Of a DNA stretch of 64,000 nucleotides, positions 26,163 to 35,503 are shown one piece after another. Numbering within the stretch: the stretch's first letter is position 1; every line of letters starts with the position of its first letter. A program made the position numbers and the translations under genes. This DNA is from Vibrio coralliilyticus (GTDB lineage: Bacteria; Pseudomonadota; Gammaproteobacteria; Enterobacterales; Vibrionaceae): contig NZ_CP024627.1 of assembly GCF_024449095.1 (NCBI RefSeq), forward strand, positions 2,294,001-2,358,000, written 5' to 3'. The notes beneath the pieces were generated by a model. The model did no database searches. It saw only the letters and a list, made by a program, of their open reading frames with translations, and was not told the origin of the DNA.

Positions 26163-26444
26163 ATGAAAATCGACAAAGTTGCAGGCGGCCACGTACCTCA
26201 AACCAGCCTAAACCAAGCTTCTAAGAAACCCGCAGAATCTGCGACTGCTCAACCGATTTCAGAAGCCATGGTCAACACCAATACTGCTGCAATCGATAAA
26301 GCACAGGCAGAAATGCAATCACTGCCTAACGTAGATATGGAAAAGGTGGAACAAGTCCGTAATGCACTGGTAAAAGGCGAGTTAGTACTGGATACCAAAG
26401 CGCTATCTCAAGCAGTGCTTCAATTCCATACTGGTCACGAGTAA
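26163..26444 (+). CDS. flgM: Lateral anti-sigma-28 factor FlgM
   Basis: FlgM holds the lateral sigma-28 (LafS) inactive until it is exported through the finished hook. The 93-residue product has a disordered polar N-terminal half and the conserved C-terminal sigma-binding helices (about 52-90: VDMEKVEQVRNALVKGELVL, DTKALSQAVLQFH). I use ATG 26163, ten bases after AAGGA, rather than the TTG just before it. Confidence 0.9.
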   Translation: MKIDKVAGGHVPQTSLNQASKKPAESATAQPISEAMVNTNTAAIDKAQAEMQSLPNVDMEKVEQVRNALVKGELVLDTKALSQAVLQFHTGHE

Positions 26445-26462
26445 CGCAGGCTGGAGTTCAAT

Positions 26463-26906
26463 ATGGCATCTGAAACCTCTCGCGTGATTCAGCGTTTTCT
26501 CACCTCAATAGGCGATGACATCAAGTCGTATCGCCAATTAGCGACACTGCTGCAAGAGCAAAAATCGCTGTATCTGTCTTTTGATGCAGCGAAGCTCAAT
26601 CAAAATCTTGCCGAGCAAAAATCATTGCTTAAAAAGCTTGATCAACATGCCAGTGAACGTAGCCAGGCCATGAAAGCTTTACGGCTGACTAGCGATCAAG
26701 CCGGTATTAGCAAACTTTTTTCTGTATTACCGCCGTCGTTATCAAATAAAGTTCATGCACAATGGCGTGAGCTAGAATCTCTGGTGAAACACTGTCATGC
26801 TCTCAATCAAGAGAATGGTCAAAGCTCTGCCAGCTTCCATGAGCTGATGTCCCATATCACTCAGCCAAGCCAAGATACCTATGAAGAGCAGCCATCGTTG
26901 AGATGA
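26463..26906 (+). CDS. flgN: Lateral flagellar chaperone FlgN
   Basis: Export chaperone for FlgK and FlgL. The 147-residue product is all-helical with heptad spacing (about 15-130) and shows LATLLQEQKSLYLSFDAAKL, typical of FlgN. It follows flgM by 18 bases and overlaps the transglycosylase gene by four bases (ATGA). Confidence 0.85.
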   Translation: MASETSRVIQRFLTSIGDDIKSYRQLATLLQEQKSLYLSFDAAKLNQNLAEQKSLLKKLDQHASERSQAMKALRLTSDQAGISKLFSVLPPSLSNKVHAQWRELESLVKHCHALNQENGQSSASFHELMSHITQPSQDTYEEQPSLR

Positions 26907-27595
26907 TCAATGTTCGCAGTGGTTGGAAAGGGGCATTGTGCAAGCTCTTGTCGGTTTATCTTTGTACTGTATACCCTCTCAAGGCCTCACCTTTACCTAC
27001 TGAATTTGAGCAAGAATTGGCAATTCTGACTCCCTATAAAAAACACATCGAGCAACGTTTAACGGTTAATCGACCTCTAATACAGGATATCGCTCAGCAG
27101 TTGTCATCACACTCTTTGCCACTACAACTCATATTGCTGCCCATGCTTGAGTCCTCCTATGATCCTAAAGCTGTCTCTCATGCCAATGCAGCAGGGTTAT
27201 GGCAACTTATGCCAGCCACAGCACAACGCTTCGGCCTTAAAGTTGATGCCAGCCAAGATCAACGATTTGACATTCAAACCAGTACGAAGGCAGCTATTGA
27301 ATATTTGGCGTTTTTGCACAATAAGTTTGATGATTTGGCACTCACCCTTGCCGCCTACAATGCGGGCGAAGGCCGAGTATCCAGGGCTATAAAACAAGCT
27401 GGCAGCAGACAATTCTCAACACTCGCTCTTCCTTTGGAAACAACGCAATATGTACATCGATTTTATGCCCTGCGCAGCTTGATTCCGCTAGAAAAACTAT
27501 TAGGCCAGCAGTCTAATTCACTGTTTTTATTTGGAGAGTTAAGCCAATCACCGCTTATCGATCTTTCTCCTCTGCCACCACTCATCACTTTGTAA
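26903..27595 (+). CDS. Lytic murein transglycosylase (SLT family) of the lateral flagellar cluster
   Basis: A 230-residue SLT-domain protein with an N-terminal signal sequence (hydrophobic residues 10-28). The catalytic glutamate is residue 83 (LPMLESSYDP), followed by family motifs AAGLWQLMPATAQRFGL and, later, LTLAAYNAGEGRVSRAI. It should cleave peptidoglycan glycan strands in the periplasm. Its four-base overlap with flgN ties it to the flagellar operon. The lateral FlgJ lacks the hydrolase domain found in two-domain FlgJ, so this enzyme probably opens the wall for the rod. MltD-like SLT proteins are its nearest relatives by eye. Confidence 0.88.
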   Translation: MINVRSGWKGALCKLLSVYLCTVYPLKASPLPTEFEQELAILTPYKKHIEQRLTVNRPLIQDIAQQLSSHSLPLQLILLPMLESSYDPKAVSHANAAGLWQLMPATAQRFGLKVDASQDQRFDIQTSTKAAIEYLAFLHNKFDDLALTLAAYNAGEGRVSRAIKQAGSRQFSTLALPLETTQYVHRFYALRSLIPLEKLLGQQSNSLFLFGELSQSPLIDLSPLPPLITL

Positions 27596-27862
27596 ACACT
27601 CAGAGTTTCATCTGACAATTTATTAAATCCGTCTGCTTTTTTATTCTCTCAAGCTATTAACAGGCTAACCTTAATATCCAAGAGCTCTAAAAATCCCCCT
27701 ACTTTATGACGGTTTTTACAGGTTTAAGCACGAATTTACTCCGAGATCGAGAATATCCCGTATAATTTTCATTCAACAATACAAAACCCTAGCTTTACTT
27801 GGTTGTTATTGACTCAGCAAAGCAGGATAATATCGGGATCGGATTCTCTTAAATATATAATT
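27596..27862 (+). promoter_or_regulatory. Intergenic region between the lateral cluster and rnfA
   Basis: This 267-base, AT-rich gap holds no gene. A perfect -10 hexamer TATAAT lies at 27761-27766, but no good -35 stands at the right distance. GAGAATATCCCG (27749-27760) and CGGGATCGGATTCTC (27834-27848) form a loose inverted repeat. No transposase remnant, attachment site or clear terminator was seen at this edge of the flagellar block. Confidence 0.35.
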
Positions 27863-28444
27863 ATGACCGAATATCTTTTGTTGCTGGTCGGCACAGTGCT
27901 GGTCAACAACTTTGTACTGGTAAAGTTTTTGGGCTTATGTCCATTTATGGGTGTTTCCAAGAAACTGGAAACCGCAATCGGAATGGGGTTGGCAACTACG
28001 TTTGTCCTGACCTTAGCTTCAGTGTGCTCGTATCTTGTTGAAAGCTATATCCTAGAGCCTTTAGGGCTAGAATATTTGCGTACCATGAGCTTTATTTTGG
28101 TAATCGCCGTGGTGGTTCAGTTCACCGAAATGGTGGTGCATAAAACCAGCCCAACACTCTACCGTCTGCTAGGGATTTTCCTACCGCTGATCACAACCAA
28201 CTGTGCAGTACTAGGGGTCGCCCTACTTAATATCAACGAAAACCACAATTTCATCGAATCCATTATTTATGGATTTGGTGCAGCGGTCGGTTTCTCACTG
28301 GTGCTAATCCTCTTTGCATCCATGCGTGAGCGTATCGCAGCGGCAGATGTGCCTGCGCCATTCAAAGGGGCATCGATCGCAATGATCACCGCCGGCCTGA
28401 TGTCGCTAGCCTTCATGGGCTTTACTGGACTGGTGAAATTGTAA
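27863..28444 (+). CDS. rnfA: Rnf complex membrane subunit RnfA (RsxA)
   Basis: Integral membrane subunit of the Rnf complex, which couples ferredoxin:NAD electron transfer to ion pumping. The 193-residue product has six membrane helices and the paired motifs [20 protein letters not shown] and [15 protein letters not shown], with the conserved membrane cysteines. I start at ATG 27863 ([16 protein letters not shown]), the family N-terminus; the frame is open upstream from 27803 but without support. It overlaps rnfB by one base. Confidence 0.95.
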   Translation: MTEYLLLLVGTVLVNNFVLVKFLGLCPFMGVSKKLETAIGMGLATTFVLTLASVCSYLVESYILEPLGLEYLRTMSFILVIAVVVQFTEMVVHKTSPTLYRLLGIFLPLITTNCAVLGVALLNINENHNFIESIIYGFGAAVGFSLVLILFASMRERIAAADVPAPFKGASIAMITAGLMSLAFMGFTGLVKL

Positions 28445-29028
28445 TGAGCGCGATTCTTATTGCTGTATTGGCCCTAGCAGCACTCGCTGCCCTATTTGGC
28501 GCCATATTAGGCTTTGCCTCGATCCGCTTTAAAGTGGAAGCGGATCCGATTGTTGACCAGATTGATAACATTTTACCTCAGACTCAGTGTGGCCAGTGTG
28601 GCTACCCTGGGTGTCGCCCTTATGCAGAAGCAATTGCCAATGGCGACGAGATCAACAAGTGTCCTCCTGGCGGTCAGGCCACCATCGAAAAGCTGGCTGA
28701 CCTTATGGGCGTTGAAGCAACAGATTCGGCTCACGATCTGGACAATAACGTCAAAACCGTCGCATTTATTCACGAGGACATGTGCATTGGTTGCACTAAG
28801 TGTATTCAGGCTTGTCCGGTTGATGCGATAGTTGGCGGTACAAAAGCCCTTCATACGGTGATCAAAGACGAATGCACCGGTTGTGACCTGTGTGTCGCAC
28901 CTTGCCCAACGGACTGTATTGAAATGATTCCTGTAGAAACCACTACAGCGAGCTGGAAGTGGCAACTGGACGCCATTCCTGTTGTTGATATTACCGATTC
29001 TGCCAAGCCGCAGAATGGCGTGAATTAA
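28444..29028 (+). CDS. rnfB: Rnf complex iron-sulfur subunit RnfB (RsxB)
   Basis: Membrane-anchored iron-sulfur subunit that receives electrons from ferredoxin. The 194-residue product has an N-terminal membrane helix (about 3-26), a CGQCGYPGC cluster motif (about 48-56), and two 4Fe-4S ferredoxin motifs, [12 protein letters not shown] and [12 protein letters not shown]. It lies eight bases before rnfC. All expected cysteines are present. Confidence 0.96.
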   Translation: MSAILIAVLALAALAALFGAILGFASIRFKVEADPIVDQIDNILPQTQCGQCGYPGCRPYAEAIANGDEINKCPPGGQATIEKLADLMGVEATDSAHDLDNNVKTVAFIHEDMCIGCTKCIQACPVDAIVGGTKALHTVIKDECTGCDLCVAPCPTDCIEMIPVETTTASWKWQLDAIPVVDITDSAKPQNGVN

Positions 29029-29036
29029 GGACTGGT

Positions 29037-31469
29037 ATGCTGTCACTCATCGAACAAATTAAGTCAGGCGCACTTTGGGATTTTCCTGGGGGCGTCCACC
29101 CAGCGGAAAACAAAAAACAATCCACCAAGAGTCAGATTGCTAGGGCAAGTATTCCACAAGAAATCATTCTGCCCGTAAAGCAGCACATTGGTAAACCGGG
29201 CTCGATCACCGTAGAAGTTGGCGAGCAGGTACTCAAAGGTCAGCCGCTGACTAAGTACGATACTAGCTTCATGCTACCGGTTCATGCACCAACATCAGGT
29301 AAAATCACCGCGATTGAACCTCGCACCACCGCGCATCCATCAGGTCTAGCTGAAACTTGTATCGTCATTTCTCCAGATGGCGAAGATCGCTGGATTGAAC
29401 GCAAAACCCAGAACGACTTTACCCAATCCACACCGGACGAATTGATTGAGATTATTCGTCAGGCTGGCGTTTCAGGTATGGGCGGCGCAGGCTTCCCAAC
29501 CGCGAAAAAGATCCAAGCTGGATTAGCTCGTACTGAAATCCTGATTGTTAATGCGGCCGAATGTGAACCTTACATCACCGCTGATGACATGTTGATGCAA
29601 GAAAATGCTGATGAAATTATCAAGGGCATCGAGATTGTTGAACATATCTTAAAGCCTAAGCTGACTATTATCGGTATTGAGGATAACAAACCTCAAGCCA
29701 TCAAAGCGTTAGAGCAAGCCGCGCTGCACAAAGACATCATCATTCGCGTCATTCCAACTAAATACCCATCAGGTGGTGAGAAGCAACTGATAAAAATTCT
29801 GACTAACAAAGAAGTACCGGCGAATAACATTCCTGCTGATATTGGTCTACTAGTGCAAAATGTCGGTTCACTGCAGGCCATCAAGCGTGCTGTGTGTGAC
29901 GGCGAACCGCTGATAGAGCGTATTGTTACCCTGACGGGGAACACGTTTAAGCAACCACGTAATGTCAAAGCATTGATCGGGACCCCTGTACAATCGCTGC
30001 TTGATGAATTTGGCTACAAAGCCGATAAAAAACTACCGCGCCTAATCATGGGCGGTCCGATGATGGGCTTTACGCTTCCGCATGCCAACGTGCCTATCAC
30101 CAAAACGGCTAACTGTATTCTCGCCCCAACTCGTAGAGAGATCTCACCAGATCAGTACGAAATGGCGTGTATTCGCTGTGGCCAATGTGCTGAGGCCTGC
30201 CCAGCTTCTCTACTACCTCAGCAGCTTCAATGGCACGCGAAAGCAGAGGAATATGACAAATGCGAAGAGCTCAACCTTAAAGATTGTATCGAATGTGGTG
30301 CCTGTGCCTTTGTTTGCCCAAGTGAAATCCCACTGGTGCAATACTACCGCCAAGCCAAAGCCGAAATACGTACTCGCAAAGAAGAGTCCGAAGCCGCTGA
30401 ACGCGCTAAAATCCGCTTTGAAGAGAAAAAAGCGCGACTTGAGCGTGATAAAGCAGAACGCGAAAATCGATTTAAGAAAGCGGCCGATGATCGTCGCAAA
30501 GATATGAAGAAAACCGGTGGCGATGATGCTATTGCTGCTGCCATTGCGCGTGTAAAAGCGCAGAAATCTGAATCGAAGTCGGATGAACCTGCAGTGAAAC
30601 CCGCAGTAGCTGCCGCAATCGCTAAAGCAAAAGCCAAGCAAGCGGCTGCGATGCAAGCAGGTGATACGGAGCCAGACAACTCTGAAATGGCAAAACTGCG
30701 TGAAGAACGCAAACGTCAGGCAAGAGAGAAAAAAGCTCAGAAGACTCAAGATGCCACGCCAGCCACTTCATCCGATGATAAGAAAGATGCGGTTGCAGCT
30801 GCTATTGCTCGTGCTAAAGCACGTAAAGCGCAGCAAGAAGGCAAACCGGAACCCATCACGGCAGAGCCAAAAAACACCGAAGCAGCCGAAGAGGATCCTA
30901 AGAAAGCTGCGGTGGCTGCTGCTATTGCTCGAGCTAAAGCACGCAAAGCGCAGCAAGAAGGCAAACCGGAACCCGTCACGGCAGAGCCTGAAAACACCGA
31001 AACAGCCGCAGAAGACCCGAAGAAAGCTGCCGTGGCTGCCGCTATCGCGCGTGCCAAAGCTCGTAAAGCACAGCAAGAAGGTCAGTCAGAATCCGTCACT
31101 GCCGAGCCAGAAAGCTCAGAATTAGCTGCAGAGGATCCAAAGAAAGCTGCGGTGGCAGCCGCTATTGCTCGAGCTAAAGCACGCAAAGCGCAGCAAGAAG
31201 GCAAACCGGAACCCGTCACGGCAGAGCCAAAAAACACCGAAGCAGCCGAAGAGGATCCTAAGAAAGCTGCGGTGGCTGCTGCTATTGCTCGAGCTAAAGC
31301 ACGCAAAGCGCAGCAGGAAGGTAAGCCGGACCCCGTCACCGCTGAACCGGAAAACGCTCAAACTTCCGAAGAGGCTCCAAAGAAAGCCGCCGTCGCGGCC
31401 GCTATCGCACGCGCCAAAGCACGCAAGGCTGAACGCGAACAGAACAATAAATTTGAGGAGAACGAGTAG
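29037..31469 (+). CDS. rnfC: Rnf complex NADH-side subunit RnfC (RsxC) with long repeat tail
   Basis: Peripheral flavin and iron-sulfur subunit at the NADH side. Residues 1-370 carry the glycine-rich nucleotide-binding and SLBB-like regions ([20 protein letters not shown]). Two ferredoxin motifs follow, [12 protein letters not shown] and [12 protein letters not shown] (about 378-430). From about residue 435 a charged coiled region leads into about 220 residues of 40-residue repeats of type [20 protein letters not shown]. At 810 residues it is long because of this tail. It overlaps rnfD by one base. Confidence 0.95.
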   Translation: MLSLIEQIKSGALWDFPGGVHPAENKKQSTKSQIARASIPQEIILPVKQHIGKPGSITVEVGEQVLKGQPLTKYDTSFMLPVHAPTSGKITAIEPRTTAHPSGLAETCIVISPDGEDRWIERKTQNDFTQSTPDELIEIIRQAGVSGMGGAGFPTAKKIQAGLARTEILIVNAAECEPYITADDMLMQENADEIIKGIEIVEHILKPKLTIIGIEDNKPQAIKALEQAALHKDIIIRVIPTKYPSGGEKQLIKILTNKEVPANNIPADIGLLVQNVGSLQAIKRAVCDGEPLIERIVTLTGNTFKQPRNVKALIGTPVQSLLDEFGYKADKKLPRLIMGGPMMGFTLPHANVPITKTANCILAPTRREISPDQYEMACIRCGQCAEACPASLLPQQLQWHAKAEEYDKCEELNLKDCIECGACAFVCPSEIPLVQYYRQAKAEIRTRKEESEAAERAKIRFEEKKARLERDKAERENRFKKAADDRRKDMKKTGGDDAIAAAIARVKAQKSESKSDEPAVKPAVAAAIAKAKAKQAAAMQAGDTEPDNSEMAKLREERKRQAREKKAQKTQDATPATSSDDKKDAVAAAIARAKARKAQQEGKPEPITAEPKNTEAAEEDPKKAAVAAAIARAKARKAQQEGKPEPVTAEPENTETAAEDPKKAAVAAAIARAKARKAQQEGQSESVTAEPESSELAAEDPKKAAVAAAIARAKARKAQQEGKPEPVTAEPKNTEAAEEDPKKAAVAAAIARAKARKAQQEGKPDPVTAEPENAQTSEEAPKKAAVAAAIARAKARKAEREQNNKFEENE
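30780..31439 (+). repeat. Tandem 120-bp repeats in the 3' part of rnfC
   Basis: Five full 120-base units begin at 30780, 30900, 31020, 31140 and 31260, with a partial sixth at 31380. Each encodes 40 residues: an Ala/Arg/Lys helix ([19 protein letters not shown]) and a Pro/Glu/Thr linker. Unit halves at 30841-30900 and 31201-31260 differ at one base, as do 30901-30960 and 31261-31320. That offset of 360 bases suggests recent duplication or gene conversion. Confidence 0.95.
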
Positions 31470-32515
31470 TGGCCTTTTTCATTGCCAGCTCACCCCACGC
31501 TCATAGTCGCAGGAGCACACCCAACTTAATGAAATGGGTGGCACTATGTGCTTTACCCGGATTATTTGCTCAAACTTACTTTTTTGGTTGGGGAACGTTA
31601 ATTCAACTTGGCTTTGCCATCATTCTTGGGCTTTTGCTTGAAGCTGGTGTCATGTTGGCTCGCAAGCGTCATCCTATGTCCGCTTTACGGGATAATAGCG
31701 CAATTGTTACGGCTTGGCTGCTTGCTGTGGCTATCCCTCCTCTATCCCCTTGGTGGCTAATTACTATTGGCTTAATTTTCGCTATTTTGATTGCTAAACA
31801 CCTCTATGGCGGTATTGGGCAGAACCTGTTTAACCCAGCAATGGTCGCTTACGTTGTGCTCTTGATCTCTTTCCCAGTACAGATGACCAGTTGGATTTCA
31901 CCGATGGAACTTCAACCGACAGCCGTATCTTTCGGTGATGCTTTTTCGCTGATTTTTGCAGGATTTAACCTTGATGGCCTATCACTCCAGCAGATCCGAA
32001 CAGGTGTTGATGGTGTCACCATGGCCACACCACTAGACGCGTTCAAAACGGCATTGCGTACAGGTAACACTGCTGCGGAAGTTCTCCGCCAGCCTCAGTT
32101 CAGTGGTTTAGCCGGTATTGGTTGGGAATGGGTCAATCTGGCTTATCTCGCAGGTGGACTGGTACTGATCAAATTGAAAGTCATTAACTGGCACATCCCT
32201 GTTAGCTTCCTTGTCGGTTTGACAGTAATGAGCGGCCTATTTGCTATCGTAACTCCAGCAGAGACAGCATCCCCACTGCTCCACTTGCTATCAGGTGCTA
32301 CCATGCTGGGTGCATTTTTTATTGCCACCGATCCTGTCTCTGCATCCACCACGGTGAAAGGTAGGCTAATTTTCGGAGCTTTTATTGGCGCAATGGTTTT
32401 CATCATCCGTAGTTGGGGCGGTTTCCCTGATGGCGTCGCTTTTGCTGTGCTGCTTGGTAACATGTGTGTGCCTTTGATCGATTACTACACCAAACCTAGA
32501 ACGTACGGGCACTAA
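31469..32515 (+). CDS. rnfD: Rnf complex membrane flavoprotein RnfD (RsxD)
   Basis: Membrane subunit carrying covalently bound FMN. The 348-residue product has about ten membrane helices and the flavinylation motif DGVTMATPL, whose threonine is residue 187, the position known from the Vibrio cholerae protein. The start is a GTG at 31469 that overlaps the rnfC stop, with GAGGAG ahead. Length is normal. Confidence 0.95.
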   Translation: MAFFIASSPHAHSRRSTPNLMKWVALCALPGLFAQTYFFGWGTLIQLGFAIILGLLLEAGVMLARKRHPMSALRDNSAIVTAWLLAVAIPPLSPWWLITIGLIFAILIAKHLYGGIGQNLFNPAMVAYVVLLISFPVQMTSWISPMELQPTAVSFGDAFSLIFAGFNLDGLSLQQIRTGVDGVTMATPLDAFKTALRTGNTAAEVLRQPQFSGLAGIGWEWVNLAYLAGGLVLIKLKVINWHIPVSFLVGLTVMSGLFAIVTPAETASPLLHLLSGATMLGAFFIATDPVSASTTVKGRLIFGAFIGAMVFIIRSWGGFPDGVAFAVLLGNMCVPLIDYYTKPRTYGH

Positions 32516-32523
32516 GGAGCAAT

Positions 32524-33159
32524 ATGTTAAACGCGATTCGCAAGAACGGTGTAATACTCGCGATTTTCGCCTGTGCTTCAACAGGTGTCGTCGCCCTCAC
32601 TCACTACTTAACTAAAGAGCAGATCCGTCAACAGGAGCAAGCCCAGTTGTTGTCTGTGCTCAATCAAGTGATTCCACAACAAATGCATGACAACAGCTTG
32701 TATAAGTCCTGCACCATGGTCACAGATCCCGCCCTTGGTACGGATACTCCAATGCCTGTTTATATGGCGAGCAAGAATGACGAACCCACCGCATTGGCTA
32801 TCGAGGCCATTGCGCCGGACGGTTATAACGGAGCGATCAAAATTATCGTCGGTATTAAACAAGACGGTACAGTGCTAGGTTCACGGGTACTGGCTCATCA
32901 GGAAACACCGGGGTTAGGCGATAAAATCGACTTGCGTGTCACTGATTGGATCCTGAGTTTTGCTGGTAAAAAACTCACACCTGAAAATGAAGCTGACTGG
33001 AAGGTGCGCAAAGATGGTGGCCAATTCGATCAATTTACTGGTGCGACAATTACCCCAAGAGCAGTCGTCAAAGCGGTCAAAAATACCGTACAATTTGTAA
33101 ACGACAATCGCGCACAAATCCAGAACCAACCACTTAATTGTGGAGGCAACAATGAGTGA
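32524..33159 (+). CDS. rnfG: Rnf complex periplasmic flavoprotein RnfG (RsxG)
   Basis: Single-helix subunit (residues 9-27) with a periplasmic FMN-binding domain. The FMN attachment threonine is residue 175 in FTGATITPR. The 211-residue length is normal. AGGAG precedes the ATG, and the gene overlaps rnfE by eight bases. Confidence 0.95.
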   Translation: MLNAIRKNGVILAIFACASTGVVALTHYLTKEQIRQQEQAQLLSVLNQVIPQQMHDNSLYKSCTMVTDPALGTDTPMPVYMASKNDEPTALAIEAIAPDGYNGAIKIIVGIKQDGTVLGSRVLAHQETPGLGDKIDLRVTDWILSFAGKKLTPENEADWKVRKDGGQFDQFTGATITPRAVVKAVKNTVQFVNDNRAQIQNQPLNCGGNNE

Positions 33160-33844
33160 ACACAAAACACTGATTAAAAATGGTATGTGGGACAACAACC
33201 CCGCACTGGTTCAGCTACTAGGCCTCTGTCCATTGTTGGCAGTCTCTTCAACCGTAACCAATGCTTTAGGTTTGGGGATCGCCACTTTGCTGGTATTAGT
33301 AGGGTCCAACGTCACTGTATCTTTAGTGCGTGACTATGTGCCAAAAGAAGTGCGTATCCCCGTCTTCGTGATGATCATTGCCGCTCTGGTGACCTGTGTT
33401 CAACTGCTGATGAACGCATACGCTTACGGCCTCTATCTCTCTTTGGGCATTTTCATTCCTCTTATCGTGACCAACTGTATTATCATCGGTCGTGCTGAAG
33501 CTTTTGCCTCTAAAAATGCCTTATTACCCTCGGCTCAGGATGGTTTCTGGATGGGCCTCGGAATGACTAGTGTTCTGGTCGTTTTAGGTGCGATGCGTGA
33601 AGTGATCGGCAATGGTACCTTATTTGATGGCGCTGACCTGTTGCTTGGCAGCTGGGCAAGTGCCCTGCGCATTGAAATATTCCAGTTTGATAATAGTTTT
33701 CTGCTGGCACTTCTTCCACCCGGAGCTTTTATTGGCGTTGGGTTACTCATCGCACTGAAAAACATCATAGATAAACAGCTAGAAGCTCGTCAGCCAAAAC
33801 AAGAAAAACCGACCATTGAACGCGCTCGCGTCACGAATCAGTAA
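33152..33844 (+). CDS. rnfE: Rnf complex membrane subunit RnfE (RsxE)
   Basis: Membrane subunit paralogous to RnfA, with six helices and the motifs [20 protein letters not shown] and [20 protein letters not shown] start at ATG 33152, seven bases after GGAGG, giving 230 residues; the in-frame GTG at 33140 lies on that ribosome binding site. The gene ends the rnf block, with nth 33 bases behind. Confidence 0.95.
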   Translation: MSEHKTLIKNGMWDNNPALVQLLGLCPLLAVSSTVTNALGLGIATLLVLVGSNVTVSLVRDYVPKEVRIPVFVMIIAALVTCVQLLMNAYAYGLYLSLGIFIPLIVTNCIIIGRAEAFASKNALLPSAQDGFWMGLGMTSVLVVLGAMREVIGNGTLFDGADLLLGSWASALRIEIFQFDNSFLLALLPPGAFIGVGLLIALKNIIDKQLEARQPKQEKPTIERARVTNQ

Positions 33845-33877
33845 TGTCTGGTCTACACACTGGAAAGCCGCTTCAAA

Positions 33878-34519
33878 ATGAATAAAGAAAAACGAGTACA
33901 AATACTGGAACGTCTAAGGGCAAACAACCCTAACCCTCAGACTGAGCTCAACTGGAGTACCCCTTTCGAACTCTTGATTGCCGTGCTCTTATCCGCTCAG
34001 GCAACAGATGTGAGTGTTAACAAAGCAACCGACAAGCTTTATCCGGTTGCGAATACACCACAAGGAATATTCGATTTGGGCGTTGATGGCGTCAAAGAAT
34101 ACATAAAGACCATTGGTCTGTTTAACTCAAAAGCGGAAAACGTCATCAAGACTTGCCGTATTCTGCTGGATAAACACAATGGCGAAGTCCCTGAAGATCG
34201 AGCCGCATTGGAAGCTCTACCTGGCGTCGGTCGCAAGACTGCCAATGTGGTACTGAATACCGCTTTCGGCTGGCCAACTATTGCTGTAGACACGCATATC
34301 TTCCGTGTCTCTAACCGCACTAAGTTCGCGATGGGCAAAAATGTCGATCAGGTGGAAGAAAAGTTACTCAAAGTCGTACCCAAAGAATTCAAACTCGATG
34401 TACATCATTGGTTGATTCTTCATGGGCGCTACACCTGTGTTGCACGCAAGCCGCGCTGCGGTAGCTGTATCATTGAAGATTTGTGTGAGTTTAAAGAGAA
34501 AGTTTACCCAGAAAACTAG
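33878..34519 (+). CDS. nth: Endonuclease III (DNA glycosylase/AP lyase)
   Basis: Base-excision repair enzyme that removes oxidised pyrimidines. The 213-residue product has the helix-hairpin-helix LPGVGRKTANVV with catalytic lysine 120, catalytic aspartate 138 (AVDTHIF), and the C-terminal 4Fe-4S cysteines in CVARKPRCGSCIIEDLC. Following rnfE in the same direction is the common gammaproteobacterial order. Confidence 0.96.
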   Translation: MNKEKRVQILERLRANNPNPQTELNWSTPFELLIAVLLSAQATDVSVNKATDKLYPVANTPQGIFDLGVDGVKEYIKTIGLFNSKAENVIKTCRILLDKHNGEVPEDRAALEALPGVGRKTANVVLNTAFGWPTIAVDTHIFRVSNRTKFAMGKNVDQVEEKLLKVVPKEFKLDVHHWLILHGRYTCVARKPRCGSCIIEDLCEFKEKVYPEN

Positions 34520-34531
34520 GAGAGCAAAGCA

Positions 34532-34948
34532 ATGTCAAACGGGCGTATTTTACACACCATGCTACGAGTGGGTGATTTAGAAAAGTCGATCAAGTTTTAC
34601 ACAGAAGTAATGGGAATGCAGTTGCTGCGTACCAATGAAAATAAAGAGTATGAATACACTCTCGCTTTCTTGGGTTACGGTGATGAATCTCAAGGGGCAG
34701 TCATTGAACTGACTTACAACTGGGGTACCACAGAGTACGATCTGGGCAGTGCGTTTGGCCATATCGCGATTGGTGTCGAAGACATCTACCAAACTTGTGA
34801 TGCGATCAAAGCGGCTGGCGGCAATATGACTCGCGAACCAGGCCCTGTCAAGGGAGGCACGACTCACATTGCTTTCGTCAAAGACCCTGACGGCTATATG
34901 CTCGAGCTAATCCAAAATAAACAAGCATCTGCTGGCCTTGAAGGGTGA
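34532..34948 (+). CDS. gloA: Lactoylglutathione lyase (glyoxalase I)
   Basis: Converts the hemithioacetal of methylglyoxal and glutathione to S-lactoylglutathione. The 138-residue protein has the two vicinal-oxygen-chelate repeats ([20 protein letters not shown] and [20 protein letters not shown]) and the metal-binding C-terminal [11 protein letters not shown]. It follows nth by 12 bases and is closed by a terminator. Confidence 0.95.
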   Translation: MSNGRILHTMLRVGDLEKSIKFYTEVMGMQLLRTNENKEYEYTLAFLGYGDESQGAVIELTYNWGTTEYDLGSAFGHIAIGVEDIYQTCDAIKAAGGNMTREPGPVKGGTTHIAFVKDPDGYMLELIQNKQASAGLEG

Positions 34949-34970
34949 TCACCTCCAGTACTGACTCGAT

Positions 34971-35000
34971 AGGGTGACACTCTGTTACCCTATTATTTTT
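34971..35000 (+). terminator. Intrinsic terminator after gloA
   Basis: AGGGTGACA pairs with TGTTACCCT (one G-T pair) around a short loop, followed by ATTATTTTT. It separates the rnf-nth-gloA unit from the next gene. Confidence 0.75.
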
Positions 35001-35008
35001 CACTTTAC

Positions 35009-35025
35009 ATGATAATGGTTATCAT
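35009..35025 (+). promoter_or_regulatory. Fur-box-like operator
   Basis: ATGATAATGGTTATCAT is a perfect inverted repeat (ATGATAA/TTATCAT) and fits the Fur 7-1-7 pattern TGATAAT-n-ATTATCA with one mismatch. It lies about 40 bases before the start of the next gene, where a promoter is expected, so that gene may be repressed by iron-loaded Fur. Confidence 0.6.
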
Positions 35026-35065
35026 TTAACCTCCAGGTATTGTGAACTTGGAGAGTGAGAAAACA

Positions 35066-35503
35066 ATGGGCGTCGCCGAGTGGGAAAAACACACGTTACT
35101 GGCTGATATCGCAATGAATGATGCTGATCATCTGCGTAGCATTCTTCACTACCAACAAGCGTTAACATTAAGCGAACGAATTAGTGACTCAAGTGAGATC
35201 GACGTTGAAGAGCGCCTGATGATTTCAGTGATTTCCTGCCATAATATGGCTTCGTTTTGGCGCACGATGGGCGATACCAAGTATGAACTGAAATATCTTC
35301 AACTTGCTTCCGAAAAGGTGCTGACACTAGTACCGCAATGTCCAAACCACCATTGTGATGCCTTTGTCGACTCTATGGGTTGCTGTAAAAAAGCATTGAT
35401 TGAGTTCATGAAAAGACACCCAAACCCCAAAATAGCCAAACTTGTTCAGGACATAGACACCGCCACTAACTGTAATCTCATTGCAAGGTTTCGTCTAAAT
35501 TAA
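35066..35503 (+). CDS. Small helical protein, DUF2753-like
   Basis: A 145-residue soluble protein with TPR-like helices (about 5-80: [28 protein letters not shown]) and a conserved-looking cysteine/histidine patch [11 protein letters not shown] with GCCKK further on, which could bind a metal. I recall similar Vibrio proteins labelled DUF2753; no function is known. I choose ATG 35066 over the GTG at 35042, which has no ribosome binding site. Its stop codon overlaps the end of the convergent motY gene by four bases. Confidence 0.6.
   Translation: MGVAEWEKHTLLADIAMNDADHLRSILHYQQALTLSERISDSSEIDVEERLMISVISCHNMASFWRTMGDTKYELKYLQLASEKVLTLVPQCPNHHCDAFVDSMGCCKKALIEFMKRHPNPKIAKLVQDIDTATNCNLIARFRLN

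Noticed and set aside
27749..27848. Terminal inverted repeats of a mobile element at the edge of the lateral cluster
   Set aside because: The repeat is imperfect (a three-base insertion), only about 75 bases separate its arms, no transposase or target duplication is present, and it lies wholly in the rnfA leader.
30213..31361. Several open frames on both strands across the rnfC repeat region
   Set aside because: They follow the 120-base repeat period of rnfC, have biased composition and no start signals; they are shadows of the repeats.
30780..31439. CRISPR array
   Set aside because: The repeats are contiguous 120-base coding units in frame with rnfC, without spacers of unique sequence.
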